64,000 nt of DNA from JABMMZ01 sp964438995 (GCA_964438995.1 CAYTMQ010000003.1:124001-188000); one strand, 5' to 3'. Shown: positions 33,575 through 43,434, counted from the first letter of the stretch. Translations and numbers: made by a program. Notes: generated from the letters alone by a model not told the origin.

Positions 33575-34827
33575 CAACACCACAAATATTAACCGTTAGG
33601 GGATTGGTTGATTCCTTCTCGGAATTTAAGGAATTCAAAAACATCGACAGAGCAACCTTAATGCGCGTACTTGAAGAAGTATTTCGCAACATGCTTAAGA
33701 AAAGATATGGCGATGATGCCAACTTTGATATCATCATCAACACCGACCAAGGTGATTTAGAAATTTATAGAAACCGTTTGATCGTTGATGATGGTGAAGT
33801 AGAAGATGAAAACACTCAAATCAGCGTTACTGATGCTAGAAAAATTGAACCTGATTACGAAATTGGTGAAGAAGCTATCGACCAAGTACCTATGGATTTC
33901 TTTGGAAGAAGAAACATACTTGCTGCTCGCCAAACTTTGATGACCAAAGTACTTGAATTAGAAAAAGACGAATTATTTAGAAAATATTCCGATAGAATCG
34001 GTGAAATCGTTTCTGGTGAAGTTTACCAAATTTGGAAAAAAGAAATCATGGTATTAGATGATGAAGGCAATGAATTATTGTTGCCAAAATCTGAAATGAT
34101 TCCTGCAGATTTCTATAAGAAAGGTGAGACTTTGAAAGCCATTGTTCACGAAGTTAGCATGCACAACGGTTCGCCGAAAATCTTCCTATCTAGAACATCT
34201 CCAGTATTCCTTGAGAAATTAATGGAATTAGAAGTTCCGGAAATTTTAGATGGTTTGATCACCATTAAGAAAATTGTTAGAGAACCAGGTGAAAGAGCTA
34301 AAATCGCAGTTGAAAGCTACGATGATAGAATTGACCCTGTTGGTGCTTGTGTAGGTATGAAAGGTAGTCGTATCCACGGTATCGTTCGTGAATTGAGAAA
34401 CGAAAACATTGACGTTATCAATTTCACTACAAATATCTCATTGTTCATACAAAGAGCGCTTAACCCTGCTAAAATCTCTTCTATTAGCTTAGATGAAAAC
34501 ACCAAGAAAGCCAACGTTTTCTTAAGTCCTGACCAGGTAAGTTTAGCCATTGGTAAAGGTGGTTACAACATCCGTCTAGCTAGCAGATTGGTAGGTTATG
34601 ACATCGAAGTATACAGAGAAGATGTAGAGTTTGATGATTCTGATATTGACTTAGAAGAATTTGCAGACGAAATCGATGGCTGGATCATAGACGAATTAAA
34701 GAAAATTGGTTTAGACACTGCTAAAGCTGTTTTAGATATTCCAAACGAAGAATTGGTTAGCAGAACAGAGTTAGAAGAAGAAACAGTAATTGAAATCAAA
34801 AAGATTCTACAATCTGAATTCGAATAA
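33571..34827 (+). CDS. nusA: transcription termination/antitermination factor NusA
   Basis: The 418-residue RNA polymerase-binding factor has an N-terminal domain (to about 125), an S1 domain (about 140-200, around GEIVSGEVYQIWKKE) and two KH domains (CVGMKGSRIHGIVREL, AIGKGGYNIRLASRLVGYDI). A short acidic C-terminal extension with a helix-hairpin element follows. It is coupled to rimP by a 4-nt overlap. A strong terminator follows and infB, often the next gene, is not here. Confidence 0.95.
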   Translation: MTTPQILTVRGLVDSFSEFKEFKNIDRATLMRVLEEVFRNMLKKRYGDDANFDIIINTDQGDLEIYRNRLIVDDGEVEDENTQISVTDARKIEPDYEIGEEAIDQVPMDFFGRRNILAARQTLMTKVLELEKDELFRKYSDRIGEIVSGEVYQIWKKEIMVLDDEGNELLLPKSEMIPADFYKKGETLKAIVHEVSMHNGSPKIFLSRTSPVFLEKLMELEVPEILDGLITIKKIVREPGERAKIAVESYDDRIDPVGACVGMKGSRIHGIVRELRNENIDVINFTTNISLFIQRALNPAKISSISLDENTKKANVFLSPDQVSLAIGKGGYNIRLASRLVGYDIEVYREDVEFDDSDIDLEEFADEIDGWIIDELKKIGLDTAKAVLDIPNEELVSRTELEEETVIEIKKILQSEFE

Positions 34828-34845
34828 CAACATTCAATCATTCAT

Positions 34846-34878
34846 AAAAAAACCCGAAATTAAATTTCGGGTTTTTTT
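34846..34878. terminator. bidirectional terminator between nusA and the 308-residue gene
   Basis: CCCGAAA and TTTCGGG pair around a TTAAA loop, flanked by seven A on the left and seven T on the right, ideal for intrinsic termination on both strands of this convergent junction. Confidence 0.93.
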
Positions 34879-34880
34879 AT

Positions 34881-35807
34881 TTATTGCAATCCAAAAGGAT
34901 ACAATGGAAGTTTGTTTTCTAAGAGTTTCCAATACTTCTCAGATAAAGATTTTTCATTGAAATGACCAGCTAGTGAGAACATATAACCATATACTATGTA
35001 TTTGTGTATAGAAGGAATTCTAAACATTGAACCATTAGAATCTAATTCTTTGAAATACGCTAAAAGTTCTGCTTCATATTCGGAATATTCCATTTCAGGT
35101 TTGAAATAATTCATTTCAAAGGATAGTCCATCATGGTACAGTTTCAGTTTAATAATTCTTTGAATCAACTCATTGTCGGGTAATGATTGATAAAACTCAA
35201 CTATGTTATATTCTCCTCCCCATTTTGGTTGAATCATTTCAGCATAATGTATGTAAGCCCATAGTTTATTACTATCTGCATTAATACTCTTTTTATAGTT
35301 TTCTGTCGCAGCAACAAAATCCTCCAATCCCATATTCACCCTTATCAATCTCGAATTTGCTTCAGCTCCAAATTGATTGTGATTGTTAACTAGATTCAAA
35401 TGCTCTTTTGCTTTGACTAACAAATCTGTAAACTGTCTTTCTTGCTCGTTACTTACAGTTCCTGATAATCCTCTTCCCCTAACTCTCCAAGCTTCATGAC
35501 TATAATAAACACCAAGAACCAGATTCGAAAACGACTGTTCTGATGACTTGCTATGGTAGTTAAGTAAATCTTTTTCTGTTAAACTTAAAGCAACACAATC
35601 GCATAACTGCGTCAAATCATCAGAATTTTGCTGTTTAACCAAATCATCTACTTGAGAATGATTGCCAGCCTTCACCCATTTGGTGATATTTTTGAAATCA
35701 CTCTTTCCAAAAGAATAATCAATGGCGGGAATTTTGTGTACGAAAAAAAATCTGTACAAAGCCCAAACTATTAGGGCTAAAGCAATAACTAGTATTAAAT
35801 TAAACAT
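34881..35807 (-). CDS. membrane-anchored helical-repeat protein, unknown
   Basis: The 308-residue protein has one N-terminal membrane segment (LILVIALALIVWALYRFFF) and a helical body suggesting degenerate TPR-like repeats (for example FVAATENYKKSINADSNKLWAYIHYAEMI). I do not recognise the family. It is 14 nt downstream of the MoxR ATPase gene, where many operons instead carry DUF58 and VWA proteins, so it may be a partner of this MoxR (inference). Confidence 0.65.
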   Translation of the reverse strand: MFNLILVIALALIVWALYRFFFVHKIPAIDYSFGKSDFKNITKWVKAGNHSQVDDLVKQQNSDDLTQLCDCVALSLTEKDLLNYHSKSSEQSFSNLVLGVYYSHEAWRVRGRGLSGTVSNEQERQFTDLLVKAKEHLNLVNNHNQFGAEANSRLIRVNMGLEDFVAATENYKKSINADSNKLWAYIHYAEMIQPKWGGEYNIVEFYQSLPDNELIQRIIKLKLYHDGLSFEMNYFKPEMEYSEYEAELLAYFKELDSNGSMFRIPSIHKYIVYGYMFSLAGHFNEKSLSEKYWKLLENKLPLYPFGLQ

Positions 35808-35821
35808 AGGTTAAAGAAGTT

Positions 35822-36775
35822 TTAAAGCAACCCTTTTACGATATCATCAACGCTGATACCTTCGGCTTCAGCTTTGTAGTTTTTTACCAATCTGTGGCGT
35901 AGTACATTTAATGCAACAGCCTGCACATCTTCAATATCTGGAGATAATTTACCATTCAACAAAGCATGACATTTAGCACCTAATACAAGGAATTGTCCAG
36001 CTCTTGGACCAGCACCATAACTGATCAATTCATTTACCTTATCGGTGGCTCTTGCCGTTCCTGGGCGTGTTTTACTTACTAAGTTGACTGCATATTCAAC
36101 AACATTGTCTGCAATTGGCGCTTTGCGCACCAATGATTGGAATTCTATGATTTCTGCAGCATTTAAAATTTTCTTTGGATTGCCACTTGTGTTTGATGTT
36201 GTATTTTTTACAATTTGTAGTTCATCTTCAAATGTTGGATAATCCAACACCAAATTGAACATGAAACGGTCTAATTGTGCTTCTGGCAAAGGATAGGTTC
36301 CTTCTTGTTCAATAGGATTCTGGGTGGCCAATACAAAGAAGGGGGCATCCAATGGAAAAGACTTTCCACTAACAGTAACGTTTCTTTCCTGCATAGCCTC
36401 TAACAATGCAGCCTGTGTTTTAGGAGGTGTTCTATTGATTTCATCAGCCAAAACAATGTTGGCAAACAGTGGTCCTTTTATGAATTTAAACGAACGGGTT
36501 TCATCTAAAATTTCGTTACCAGTGATATCACCAGGCATCAAATCAGGAGTAAACTGGATTCTATTAAATTTCAGATCCAGAACTTCAGAAATGGTTTTAA
36601 TTAACAGTGTTTTTGCCAAACCAGGCACACCTACCAATAAGGCATGGCTATTACAAAAAAGGGAAATAAGTACACCATTTACGGCATCATTTTGACCAAC
36701 AATTACAGTTGCTATTTCTTTTTGTATGTCTTTATATTTCTGGTTAAATTTTTCAGCGGTTATTACGTCACTCAT
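35822..36775 (-). CDS. MoxR family AAA+ ATPase
   Basis: This 317-residue protein has Walker A GVPGLAKT at 49-56, Walker B VLADEINR at 108-115, sensor 1 FVLATQNPIEQEGTYPLPEAQ, and the family signature LDRFMFNL. MoxR ATPases act as chaperones in assembly of secreted or membrane complexes. It lies 3 nt downstream of a SurA-like gene and upstream of the membrane-anchored repeat protein, suggesting an envelope-biogenesis operon. Confidence 0.92.
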   Translation of the reverse strand: MSDVITAEKFNQKYKDIQKEIATVIVGQNDAVNGVLISLFCNSHALLVGVPGLAKTLLIKTISEVLDLKFNRIQFTPDLMPGDITGNEILDETRSFKFIKGPLFANIVLADEINRTPPKTQAALLEAMQERNVTVSGKSFPLDAPFFVLATQNPIEQEGTYPLPEAQLDRFMFNLVLDYPTFEDELQIVKNTTSNTSGNPKKILNAAEIIEFQSLVRKAPIADNVVEYAVNLVSKTRPGTARATDKVNELISYGAGPRAGQFLVLGAKCHALLNGKLSPDIEDVQAVALNVLRHRLVKNYKAEAEGISVDDIVKGLL

Positions 36776-36778
36776 GTT

Positions 36779-38131
36779 TTAATTCTTTTTAGTGTTCCAA
36801 TCTTTAAAATAATCACAATTTAAGTAGCTAGAAGAGATATAAATATAGGTTACTTTTTTCTTTTGTTCGGCCCACTTATCAATCTCGCCTTCCTTTTTCG
36901 ATTCGAGTGCCATATTCTGTATTCTTTGCCAATCCTGATCCAGATTTGCTACGTGGGCTTCATTTTGAACTTTTAGAAAGAAAATTCTATAAAATGGTGT
37001 GCCATCTGGACCATAACCAATACTTGGTTCACTGTATTGACCTGGAGAAAGCTTTTCAATTGCCATCGCTATATCTTTTTCTAAATAACTGTATGGAATT
37101 CTTTGAGAACCAATGTTTGGGTCGGTAAAGTAACCGCAATTCGGCTTAGTTTCTTCATCTTCAGAATATTCTTTCACTGCATTACAAAAATTGATGCTAC
37201 CCTTGCGCAATTGCATTAACACTGTATCTAGTTTGTTTTTTGCGATGACCATATCGTCTTCTATCAATTTTGGTCTAATTAAAATATGTCTTACAATTAC
37301 TTTTTCACCTCTTTTATCGATGAGTTTAATGATGTGATAACCATATTTCGTTTCTATGATATCAGAGATACTATCTTTCTTGAGCATGAATGCAGCCCTT
37401 TCAAACTCTGGAACCATTTCGCCCCTTCCAAACTCAGGCAATAAACCACCATTGGTTTTACTACCAGGATCATCTGAATAAATGCTAGCTAGTTTAGCAA
37501 AACTCTCAGAAAAAAGTACAATTCGCTTTCTTAATTCTATTAATTGTTCTTGAGCAATTTCTTTTGCTTCAATTGAATAGGTTGGTTTGATGACAATTTG
37601 ACCAACTTCTACTTCTAAATCCATTCGTGGCAAACTATCTACCGGAATTTTATTGTAATAGTCTCTAACTTCCTTAGGTGTTATTTTGATTTCACTTTGA
37701 ACCTTCTGTTGCATTCTATCCCTCAGCATTTGAGCCCTCACCTTAGGATAAATTTGTTTTTTGTATTCGGCAACAGACATGCCAAGATATTTCTCAATAT
37801 TGGCTCTGTTATTCATTTGACGTTCAAAGAATCTGATGTTATTGTCAATTCTATCATTGACTTCATCTTCTGACACAGCAATACTATCAATCTCTGCCTG
37901 ATGTATTAGCAATTTGTCAATTACAAGTTTTTTAAGCAAATCGCATCTTATTTCTTCTGTAATAGTGATTTCAGGATCAACCTGTGACACTAAAACATCC
38001 AATTCAGATCTTAGAATTGGTGTGTTACCAACAACAGCAATCACTTCATCAATTACCTTAGTTTGTGCTTTGGCACTTAAAGTAGCCATCAAGCAAATTA
38101 TTACAAATAGGTATCGTCTTTTTAAAAACAT
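36779..38131 (-). CDS. SurA-type periplasmic peptidyl-prolyl isomerase/chaperone
   Basis: The 450-residue protein has a signal peptide (ending SAKAQ) and a SurA N-domain (IDEVIAVVGNTPILRSELD). Two parvulin domains follow (about 172-280, with GGLLPEFGRGEMVPEFERAAF, and about 281-395, with VRHILIRPK). It chaperones outer-membrane proteins. Its ATG overlaps the stop of the preceding lipoprotein by one base (TAATG). Confidence 0.9.
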   Translation of the reverse strand: MFLKRRYLFVIICLMATLSAKAQTKVIDEVIAVVGNTPILRSELDVLVSQVDPEITITEEIRCDLLKKLVIDKLLIHQAEIDSIAVSEDEVNDRIDNNIRFFERQMNNRANIEKYLGMSVAEYKKQIYPKVRAQMLRDRMQQKVQSEIKITPKEVRDYYNKIPVDSLPRMDLEVEVGQIVIKPTYSIEAKEIAQEQLIELRKRIVLFSESFAKLASIYSDDPGSKTNGGLLPEFGRGEMVPEFERAAFMLKKDSISDIIETKYGYHIIKLIDKRGEKVIVRHILIRPKLIEDDMVIAKNKLDTVLMQLRKGSINFCNAVKEYSEDEETKPNCGYFTDPNIGSQRIPYSYLEKDIAMAIEKLSPGQYSEPSIGYGPDGTPFYRIFFLKVQNEAHVANLDQDWQRIQNMALESKKEGEIDKWAEQKKKVTYIYISSSYLNCDYFKDWNTKKN

Positions 38132-39027
38132 TATTTTTGGTTATGGTATTTTACATCTCCCGATTTTACAGCTTCTTGAAAGAGTTTAGTTTGATTGTCT
38201 TTCAAAAAATTTAATCGGCGTTTGTATAAAATTATTTCTTTTATCTTCTCCTTTTCAAATTCCAAAGGAGAGATGGCATTCTTAATTCTGAAGTCTATAA
38301 TGTATAAAAGATACAAAATATTGTTCTCTTCGAGTTGTATGAACTTATTATTACTTAAGAACCTTTGTTGATTGTAATTCTCATCTATTGGAATTTCTTT
38401 TGTAATATCATCCAAATACAGCCAATTTGAATCCAGATAGAAGTTATCTGCATTTGATTCTGCAAATGACTTAAGTGACAAATCATTCTCTACACTTGAA
38501 TTCTGCATCAATTTTTTGATCTTGTTGATATCAGCTTTTTGCTTTTGGACCTTGACATATTTAATTTTGACAATGTTCTTTCTAAGCAAGAAAGTTGAAC
38601 TGTTTTCATTGTAGAACGCAGAAACCTCAGCATCGGTTACAGTCGTATCAACATTTTCTTTCATCAATTTTTGCTGATACTCATAAATCAGCAATGAATT
38701 CCGATAGTCTTCTATTAACTTTTCTTTGTTTTTCTCTTCATCAGAAAGCTTCTCTTCAGCAACAGCAACCAATACTTGGTTTTCGACCCATTTGTCAATA
38801 AATGATTTTAACAAACCAGTGCTATCGCCTTGTTTGAATTTGTTCCAAATGTCCTCTGGAATATCTTTCCTATACAAGAATTTACCTTTATACTCCGCCA
38901 ATACTTCATCAGAATTTGCAGTAGTTTTCTTATCACAAGAAACTGCAAAGACTGCAATAAGGGCAATATATAAAACAGTGTATTTTATAGAATTATTTTT
39001 TTGAAACCAATTTTGCTTTAACAGCAT
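38131..39027 (-). CDS. PpiC/SurA-like lipoprotein
   Basis: The roughly 298-residue protein has a lipoprotein signal (ALIAVFAVSC, with the Cys followed by DKKTT). It has a SurA-type N-domain (VLAEYKGKFLYRKDIPEDIW) and a degenerate parvulin-like part; I see no clear intact active-site motif. It overlaps the end of the 673-residue isomerase gene by about 35 nt; an ATG 18 nt further upstream (39045) is an alternative. It probably works with the two flanking isomerases in outer-membrane protein assembly. Confidence 0.75.
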   Translation of the reverse strand: MLLKQNWFQKNNSIKYTVLYIALIAVFAVSCDKKTTANSDEVLAEYKGKFLYRKDIPEDIWNKFKQGDSTGLLKSFIDKWVENQVLVAVAEEKLSDEEKNKEKLIEDYRNSLLIYEYQQKLMKENVDTTVTDAEVSAFYNENSSTFLLRKNIVKIKYVKVQKQKADINKIKKLMQNSSVENDLSLKSFAESNADNFYLDSNWLYLDDITKEIPIDENYNQQRFLSNNKFIQLEENNILYLLYIIDFRIKNAISPLEFEKEKIKEIILYKRRLNFLKDNQTKLFQEAVKSGDVKYHNQK

Positions 39028-41014
39028 TATAGGCGTTGGTATCAACTACAATAGGATATTTCTTGTTCAACTCGTCCAACCAAAGTTTTTCGAGATAAAC
39101 TTGATAATCACTCATAATCGAACCTCTAGCTTCATTTAATGTTTTCTTACCAGCTGGCATAAAATTATGTACTTGAATAACTGCAAATCCTCCTGGTATC
39201 TTTGGATCTTCAACCAACATGTACTTCATGTTTTGTTTGCCATAAGTAAATAGGAAATTAGCATACTCATTAGCGCCATTTTCATATTTTCCAGCAAGTG
39301 GTGTCATAACATTTAAAGGGTTCAACTTGTTGTATTTTCTTGTAATCGAATCCAACGTCACACCCATTTCTAAGTCCTTCTTAACACTTTCAGCAATTGT
39401 TCTATCCGCACATCTGATGATGGTAGCATCATATCTGTCTTTGTAAACGTATTTTTCAGCGTTTTGCTCGTAAAAATTCTTCAAACCTACTGTATCCTCC
39501 ACACTTTTGCTCCAAACCTTTTTATCGGTTAAAGTAAACAGTAAAATACCTTCTTTGTATTCTTTGTACAGAGCAGCAAATTTCTCACTTGTATGATCTA
39601 AATCTTGCTCGTAGTAATCCATTACCATTTGCATTCTGTATGCTTCATAATAATTAGAAACAATACCACTTAAAGCCTTTGATGATGAAGGTTTCTGAAC
39701 CTTTTGTAACCACCTTGCAAAACTATCTAGGGTAAACACTTTTTTTGCTTTAGTTAGAGCAAACAATTGGGTATTGGCCATTTTTGAACCCTTCTTCATT
39801 TTAGCGCTATCTTTACTAAACTCCCCATAAATCAAAGAGCTATCAATATAGTTTTTTAACAAAGCACTGTATTTTTTATTCTCTTTGAATTTATACATTT
39901 TTTTAGCTCTGTCATAAACTGCTACAGTATTTCTGTACTGTCTGCTATCTCTACTAATTTTATTGATGATGGTACCTTTAATTTTTGACAATGAGTCTAA
40001 AGGTTTCAATCTTACACGTTGAAGAATATGAAAACCCGTTGCAGTTTGAATAGGTTCAGAAAAGCTTTCATCTTGAGTCAAGCTAAAAGCAGTATTTTTA
40101 AAATTCTCAGGGTATCTTGGACTGGTCATTGAGAATGGTGGTAATTCACCATTTTTCAATACCGTTGAAGCATCCTCTGAGTACTGTTGAACTAGTATAT
40201 TGAATTTTTCTCCAGCTAGTAATTTTTTGTAAACTTCGTTGATTTTAGCTTCTGCTTCGGCAATCTCGCCTGCATTAGGACTAGGATTCAACTCTATCTT
40301 AATTTGTTTGATGGTAATTTCACCACTGTTTTTTCTGATATCATTGATTTTAACGATGTGGTATCCAAACTCAGTTCTAAACACTTTAGACACCTCCCCT
40401 TTCTTTGTGTTGTAAGCGTAGTTTTCGAATTCGTAAATCATTTGGAATGCTGTAAACCATCCCAAGTTACCGCTGTTATCACCAGCAGATGGGTCTTCGC
40501 TATATTTAAGAGCAGCGTTTTCGAAAGTGATAGAATCCTTTACAATCTTATCTCTGATGTCCAATAACTTTTTGTATGCTTTCAGAGTATCTTCAGGAGC
40601 GGCATCTGGTCTCGAAAAAATAAGGATATGGCTAGCTTTCAACTCATATTTCATGCGGTTGTAGGCTTCAATAACCAATTTTTCATTGACAGCAGTGTCC
40701 ATTAAAAACTGTTTAGCTATCTGTTTTCTGTAAGATGCCAATTCAGTTTTAAATTCTTCCGTAGTATCCAAGCCCAAATCGTAGGCATCCTGAACTTTCA
40801 ATCTAAATTTTTTGTACAATTCTAGATACTCATCTACTTCAGAAGGACGGGTAGCCGAATCTTTGTGTTTATTTTTAGAAAAACCTCTGGAGAACTCCTT
40901 GGTAGTTACTTTTTTATTTCCATAGGTAAACAAAGTAGTGTCTTTAGGCGTTTTTCCTGCTTGAGCAGATAACACCAGACCTATCAAGAAAGTAAGCAAA
41001 ACAAAACGTTTCAT
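38993..41014 (-). CDS. large periplasmic peptidyl-prolyl isomerase with two parvulin domains
   Basis: The 673-residue protein has a signal peptide (KRFVLLTFLIGLVLSAQA), then a SurA/PpiD-like helical region. Two parvulin domains follow: about 125-235, with ASHILIFSRPDA and GNLGWFTAFQMIYEFE, and about 235-340, with NGELPPFSMTSPRYPENFK. The remaining 330 residues look like a third, degenerate module. It is first in the operon isomerase-lipoprotein-SurA-MoxR-repeat protein, driven by a promoter facing cysS. Confidence 0.85.
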   Translation of the reverse strand: MKRFVLLTFLIGLVLSAQAGKTPKDTTLFTYGNKKVTTKEFSRGFSKNKHKDSATRPSEVDEYLELYKKFRLKVQDAYDLGLDTTEEFKTELASYRKQIAKQFLMDTAVNEKLVIEAYNRMKYELKASHILIFSRPDAAPEDTLKAYKKLLDIRDKIVKDSITFENAALKYSEDPSAGDNSGNLGWFTAFQMIYEFENYAYNTKKGEVSKVFRTEFGYHIVKINDIRKNSGEITIKQIKIELNPSPNAGEIAEAEAKINEVYKKLLAGEKFNILVQQYSEDASTVLKNGELPPFSMTSPRYPENFKNTAFSLTQDESFSEPIQTATGFHILQRVRLKPLDSLSKIKGTIINKISRDSRQYRNTVAVYDRAKKMYKFKENKKYSALLKNYIDSSLIYGEFSKDSAKMKKGSKMANTQLFALTKAKKVFTLDSFARWLQKVQKPSSSKALSGIVSNYYEAYRMQMVMDYYEQDLDHTSEKFAALYKEYKEGILLFTLTDKKVWSKSVEDTVGLKNFYEQNAEKYVYKDRYDATIIRCADRTIAESVKKDLEMGVTLDSITRKYNKLNPLNVMTPLAGKYENGANEYANFLFTYGKQNMKYMLVEDPKIPGGFAVIQVHNFMPAGKKTLNEARGSIMSDYQVYLEKLWLDELNKKYPIVVDTNAYNAVKAKLVSKK

Positions 41015-41041
41015 ATATAGTCGTAAAATTTTATAAGCTTA

Positions 41042-41049
41042 CAAAAATA
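41042..41049 (-). promoter_or_regulatory. -7 element (TATTTTTG) of the isomerase operon
   Basis: An exact TAnnTTTG on the minus strand ends 27 nt before the ATG at 41014. It lies 14 bp from the divergent cysS box. Confidence 0.55.
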
Positions 41050-41063
41050 GGATTTTTTTGTAT

Positions 41064-41071
41064 TACTTTTG
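41064..41071 (+). promoter_or_regulatory. -7 element (TACTTTTG) of cysS
   Basis: An exact TAnnTTTG followed by CA ends 16 nt before the cysS ATG. It is back to back with the isomerase operon promoter. Confidence 0.6.
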
Positions 41072-41087
41072 CAATCTTTAATTCGCC

Positions 41088-42560
41088 ATGACACCACTGA
41101 AAATATACGACACTTACAAAAGAGAAACATTGGTTTTCGAACCCATTAATCATCCCTTTGTTGGTATCTATGTTTGCGGACCTACAGTGTATGGCCATCC
41201 TCATTTAGGGCATGCCCGTGGACCAATTGTATTCGATGTTTTACACCGATTTTTATTACACAAAGGTTACAAAGTGAGGTTCGTTAGAAACATTACCGAT
41301 GTTGGACATTTGGTAAACGATGCTGACGAAGGTGAAGATAAAATTACAAAAAAGGCTAAGATTGAACAGCTTGAGCCAATGGAGATTGCTCAATATTATA
41401 CCGATAGTTACAACAGCATGCTTTTGGCCTTGAACATCAAACCTGCATCAATTGTTCCAAGAGCTAGTGGGCATATCATCGAGCAAATCGAAATGATTAA
41501 AACCATTATTGACAATGGCTTTGCTTACGAATCTAACGGTTCGGTGTATTTTGATGTATTGAGTTACAGCAAGACCCACGATTATGGTAAACTATCTGGC
41601 AGAATTTTAGAGGATTTAATAGCCGGCGCGGGCAATGAAGCAAGAGAACTTGAAGGTCAAGACGAAAAACGCAATCCCAATGATTTTGCATTATGGAAAA
41701 AAGCTGGACCTGAGCACATCATGCAATGGCCAAGTCCATGGAGCAATGGTTTCCCAGGCTGGCACATTGAATGTTCAGCCATGAGTAAGAAGTATTTAGG
41801 AGAAACTTTTGACATTCATGGCGGTGGTATGGATTTATTATTCCCTCACCATGAATCTGAAATAGCACAATCTGTTGCATGCTCTGGTCACCAACCTGCA
41901 AAATTCTGGATGCACCACAACATGATCACTGTCAATGGTCAGAAAATGGCGAAATCTCTGAACAATGGCATTTCAATTGAAGAATTCTTTAGCGGAAACA
42001 ACCCATTGTTAGAAAAAGCCTATACGCCAATGACCTTGAGATTCTTTATTCTTCAAGCGCAATATAGAGGTACATTAGACTTTAGTAATGCTGCTTTACA
42101 AGCTTCAGAAAAAGGCTTAAACAGATTGTTAATTGCAGATGATACACTTAAAGGATTAAAAGCCAATGGTGAAACCAATTTCTCTATTGATGCTATAGAA
42201 AGCGAATTGGAAAGTGCTTTAAACGAAGATTTGAATACACCGATTTTAATAGCTGGTCTATTTGATTTGGTATCAAAAATAAACCTTTTAGCTGTTGGTC
42301 AGTTAAACATCAGTGAAGTCGACTTACAAAGATTAAAGTCGCTCTACCAAACGTATGTTTTCGACATATTAGGTTTGCAAAAAGAAGCAGAAGCCAGCTC
42401 AGAAAAAATTGATGGGGTGATGAGTGTACTAATAGATTTACGCAATCAAGCTAAAGCCGATAAGAATTATGCCTTATCAGACGCCATTAGAAAAAAACTA
42501 TCTGATGTTGGCATAGAACTAAAAGACGGCAAAGAAGGTACTACTTATAGCTTTAACTAA
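41088..42560 (+). CDS. cysS: cysteinyl-tRNA synthetase
   Basis: The 490-residue class I synthetase charges tRNA-Cys. Cys30 in YVCGPTVYG belongs to the zinc site, HPHLGHAR at 37-44 holds the HIGH motif, WHIECSAM and FPHHESEIAQS follow, and KMAKS is the KMSKS loop (about 285). The C-terminal anticodon-binding domain is complete (RNQAKADKNYALSDAIRKKL). It is monocistronic, ending 1 nt before the convergent DUF3108 gene. Confidence 0.96.
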   Translation: MTPLKIYDTYKRETLVFEPINHPFVGIYVCGPTVYGHPHLGHARGPIVFDVLHRFLLHKGYKVRFVRNITDVGHLVNDADEGEDKITKKAKIEQLEPMEIAQYYTDSYNSMLLALNIKPASIVPRASGHIIEQIEMIKTIIDNGFAYESNGSVYFDVLSYSKTHDYGKLSGRILEDLIAGAGNEARELEGQDEKRNPNDFALWKKAGPEHIMQWPSPWSNGFPGWHIECSAMSKKYLGETFDIHGGGMDLLFPHHESEIAQSVACSGHQPAKFWMHHNMITVNGQKMAKSLNNGISIEEFFSGNNPLLEKAYTPMTLRFFILQAQYRGTLDFSNAALQASEKGLNRLLIADDTLKGLKANGETNFSIDAIESELESALNEDLNTPILIAGLFDLVSKINLLAVGQLNISEVDLQRLKSLYQTYVFDILGLQKEAEASSEKIDGVMSVLIDLRNQAKADKNYALSDAIRKKLSDVGIELKDGKEGTTYSFN

Positions 42561-42561
42561 A

Positions 42562-43434
42562 TTACTTTTTAACCAAAGCTTTAAATTCATTCTTTAGTCC
42601 ACTGTAAGAAGTAATATCTACTTTTACAGAACCTACCATAATTTTTGCTTTAACACGCACAGGAATTTTGTTGTCGTCGTCGCTTACCCAAACTGTCATA
42701 TCATCTTGGTCTTTAAACACTCTATCTACGACAAGAATTGGGATAAACTTGATACATTTTACTTTTCCGATGTCAGTAGTGATGGTTTCTTTACCTGCAT
42801 ATTTGAAACCCAAATTATAAATTTTATTGTCAAGGTATACGTCAATTGGGTATTTATCACCAACTTTAGCTTTGCTAAAATCCAAGTTTCTAACATAATA
42901 CAAAGCTGAAATGATATCATGGGTATAGACAGGCATATCTAAAACACCTTTAACTCCATACAATTTCTTTTTGTTGTGTCTAAAATTCACCAAATCGTGA
43001 TCGGTGTATTTGTCTTCTTGAACACTTTTGGTATAGTTTAGTGGAGCTATTGCTTCGTTGTCGACAAAGGTTTCAAATTTATCTCTCACTTTATAAGCCC
43101 AGTCGAACGACTTTAAGGTTTTACCATCCGCTTTGATATTGAAACATTTTCTTTCGTTCTTGTCAACCAATGCAGCTCCTACTACTAAGTCAACAGTAGC
43201 AGCGTTGATTACGCCGTAGTGCACACGGTAAGCCAATTTCTCATTGAAAGTAAATGCATTGTTGGTCATTTTTCTGTACTTGAATTCCTCTTCAGCTGGT
43301 TTAACAACCTGATCGGCTTGAGGCTCATAGTCTTGTTGATTTACGAAGGTAAATGCACAAAAACACAGAGGCACAGCGACTAGAGTCAAGTAAGTTGATT
43401 TGCGTTTAGAAAAAAATTTAAGCATGATATCCAT
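42562..43434 (-). CDS. DUF3108 envelope protein
   Basis: The 290-residue protein has an N-terminal hydrophobic export segment (YLTLVAVPLCFCAFTFV). The DUF3108 pattern is visible: FNEKLAYRVHYGVINAATVDLVV, later KPIDVYLDNKIYNLGFKYAGKETI-type strands and MTVWVSDDDNKIPVRVKAKI. The fold is beta-rich, related to LolA/ElaB-like half-barrels in form, and its function is unknown. An ATG three codons in (43425) is an alternative start. Confidence 0.82.
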   Translation of the reverse strand: MDIMLKFFSKRKSTYLTLVAVPLCFCAFTFVNQQDYEPQADQVVKPAEEEFKYRKMTNNAFTFNEKLAYRVHYGVINAATVDLVVGAALVDKNERKCFNIKADGKTLKSFDWAYKVRDKFETFVDNEAIAPLNYTKSVQEDKYTDHDLVNFRHNKKKLYGVKGVLDMPVYTHDIISALYYVRNLDFSKAKVGDKYPIDVYLDNKIYNLGFKYAGKETITTDIGKVKCIKFIPILVVDRVFKDQDDMTVWVSDDDNKIPVRVKAKIMVGSVKVDITSYSGLKNEFKALVKK

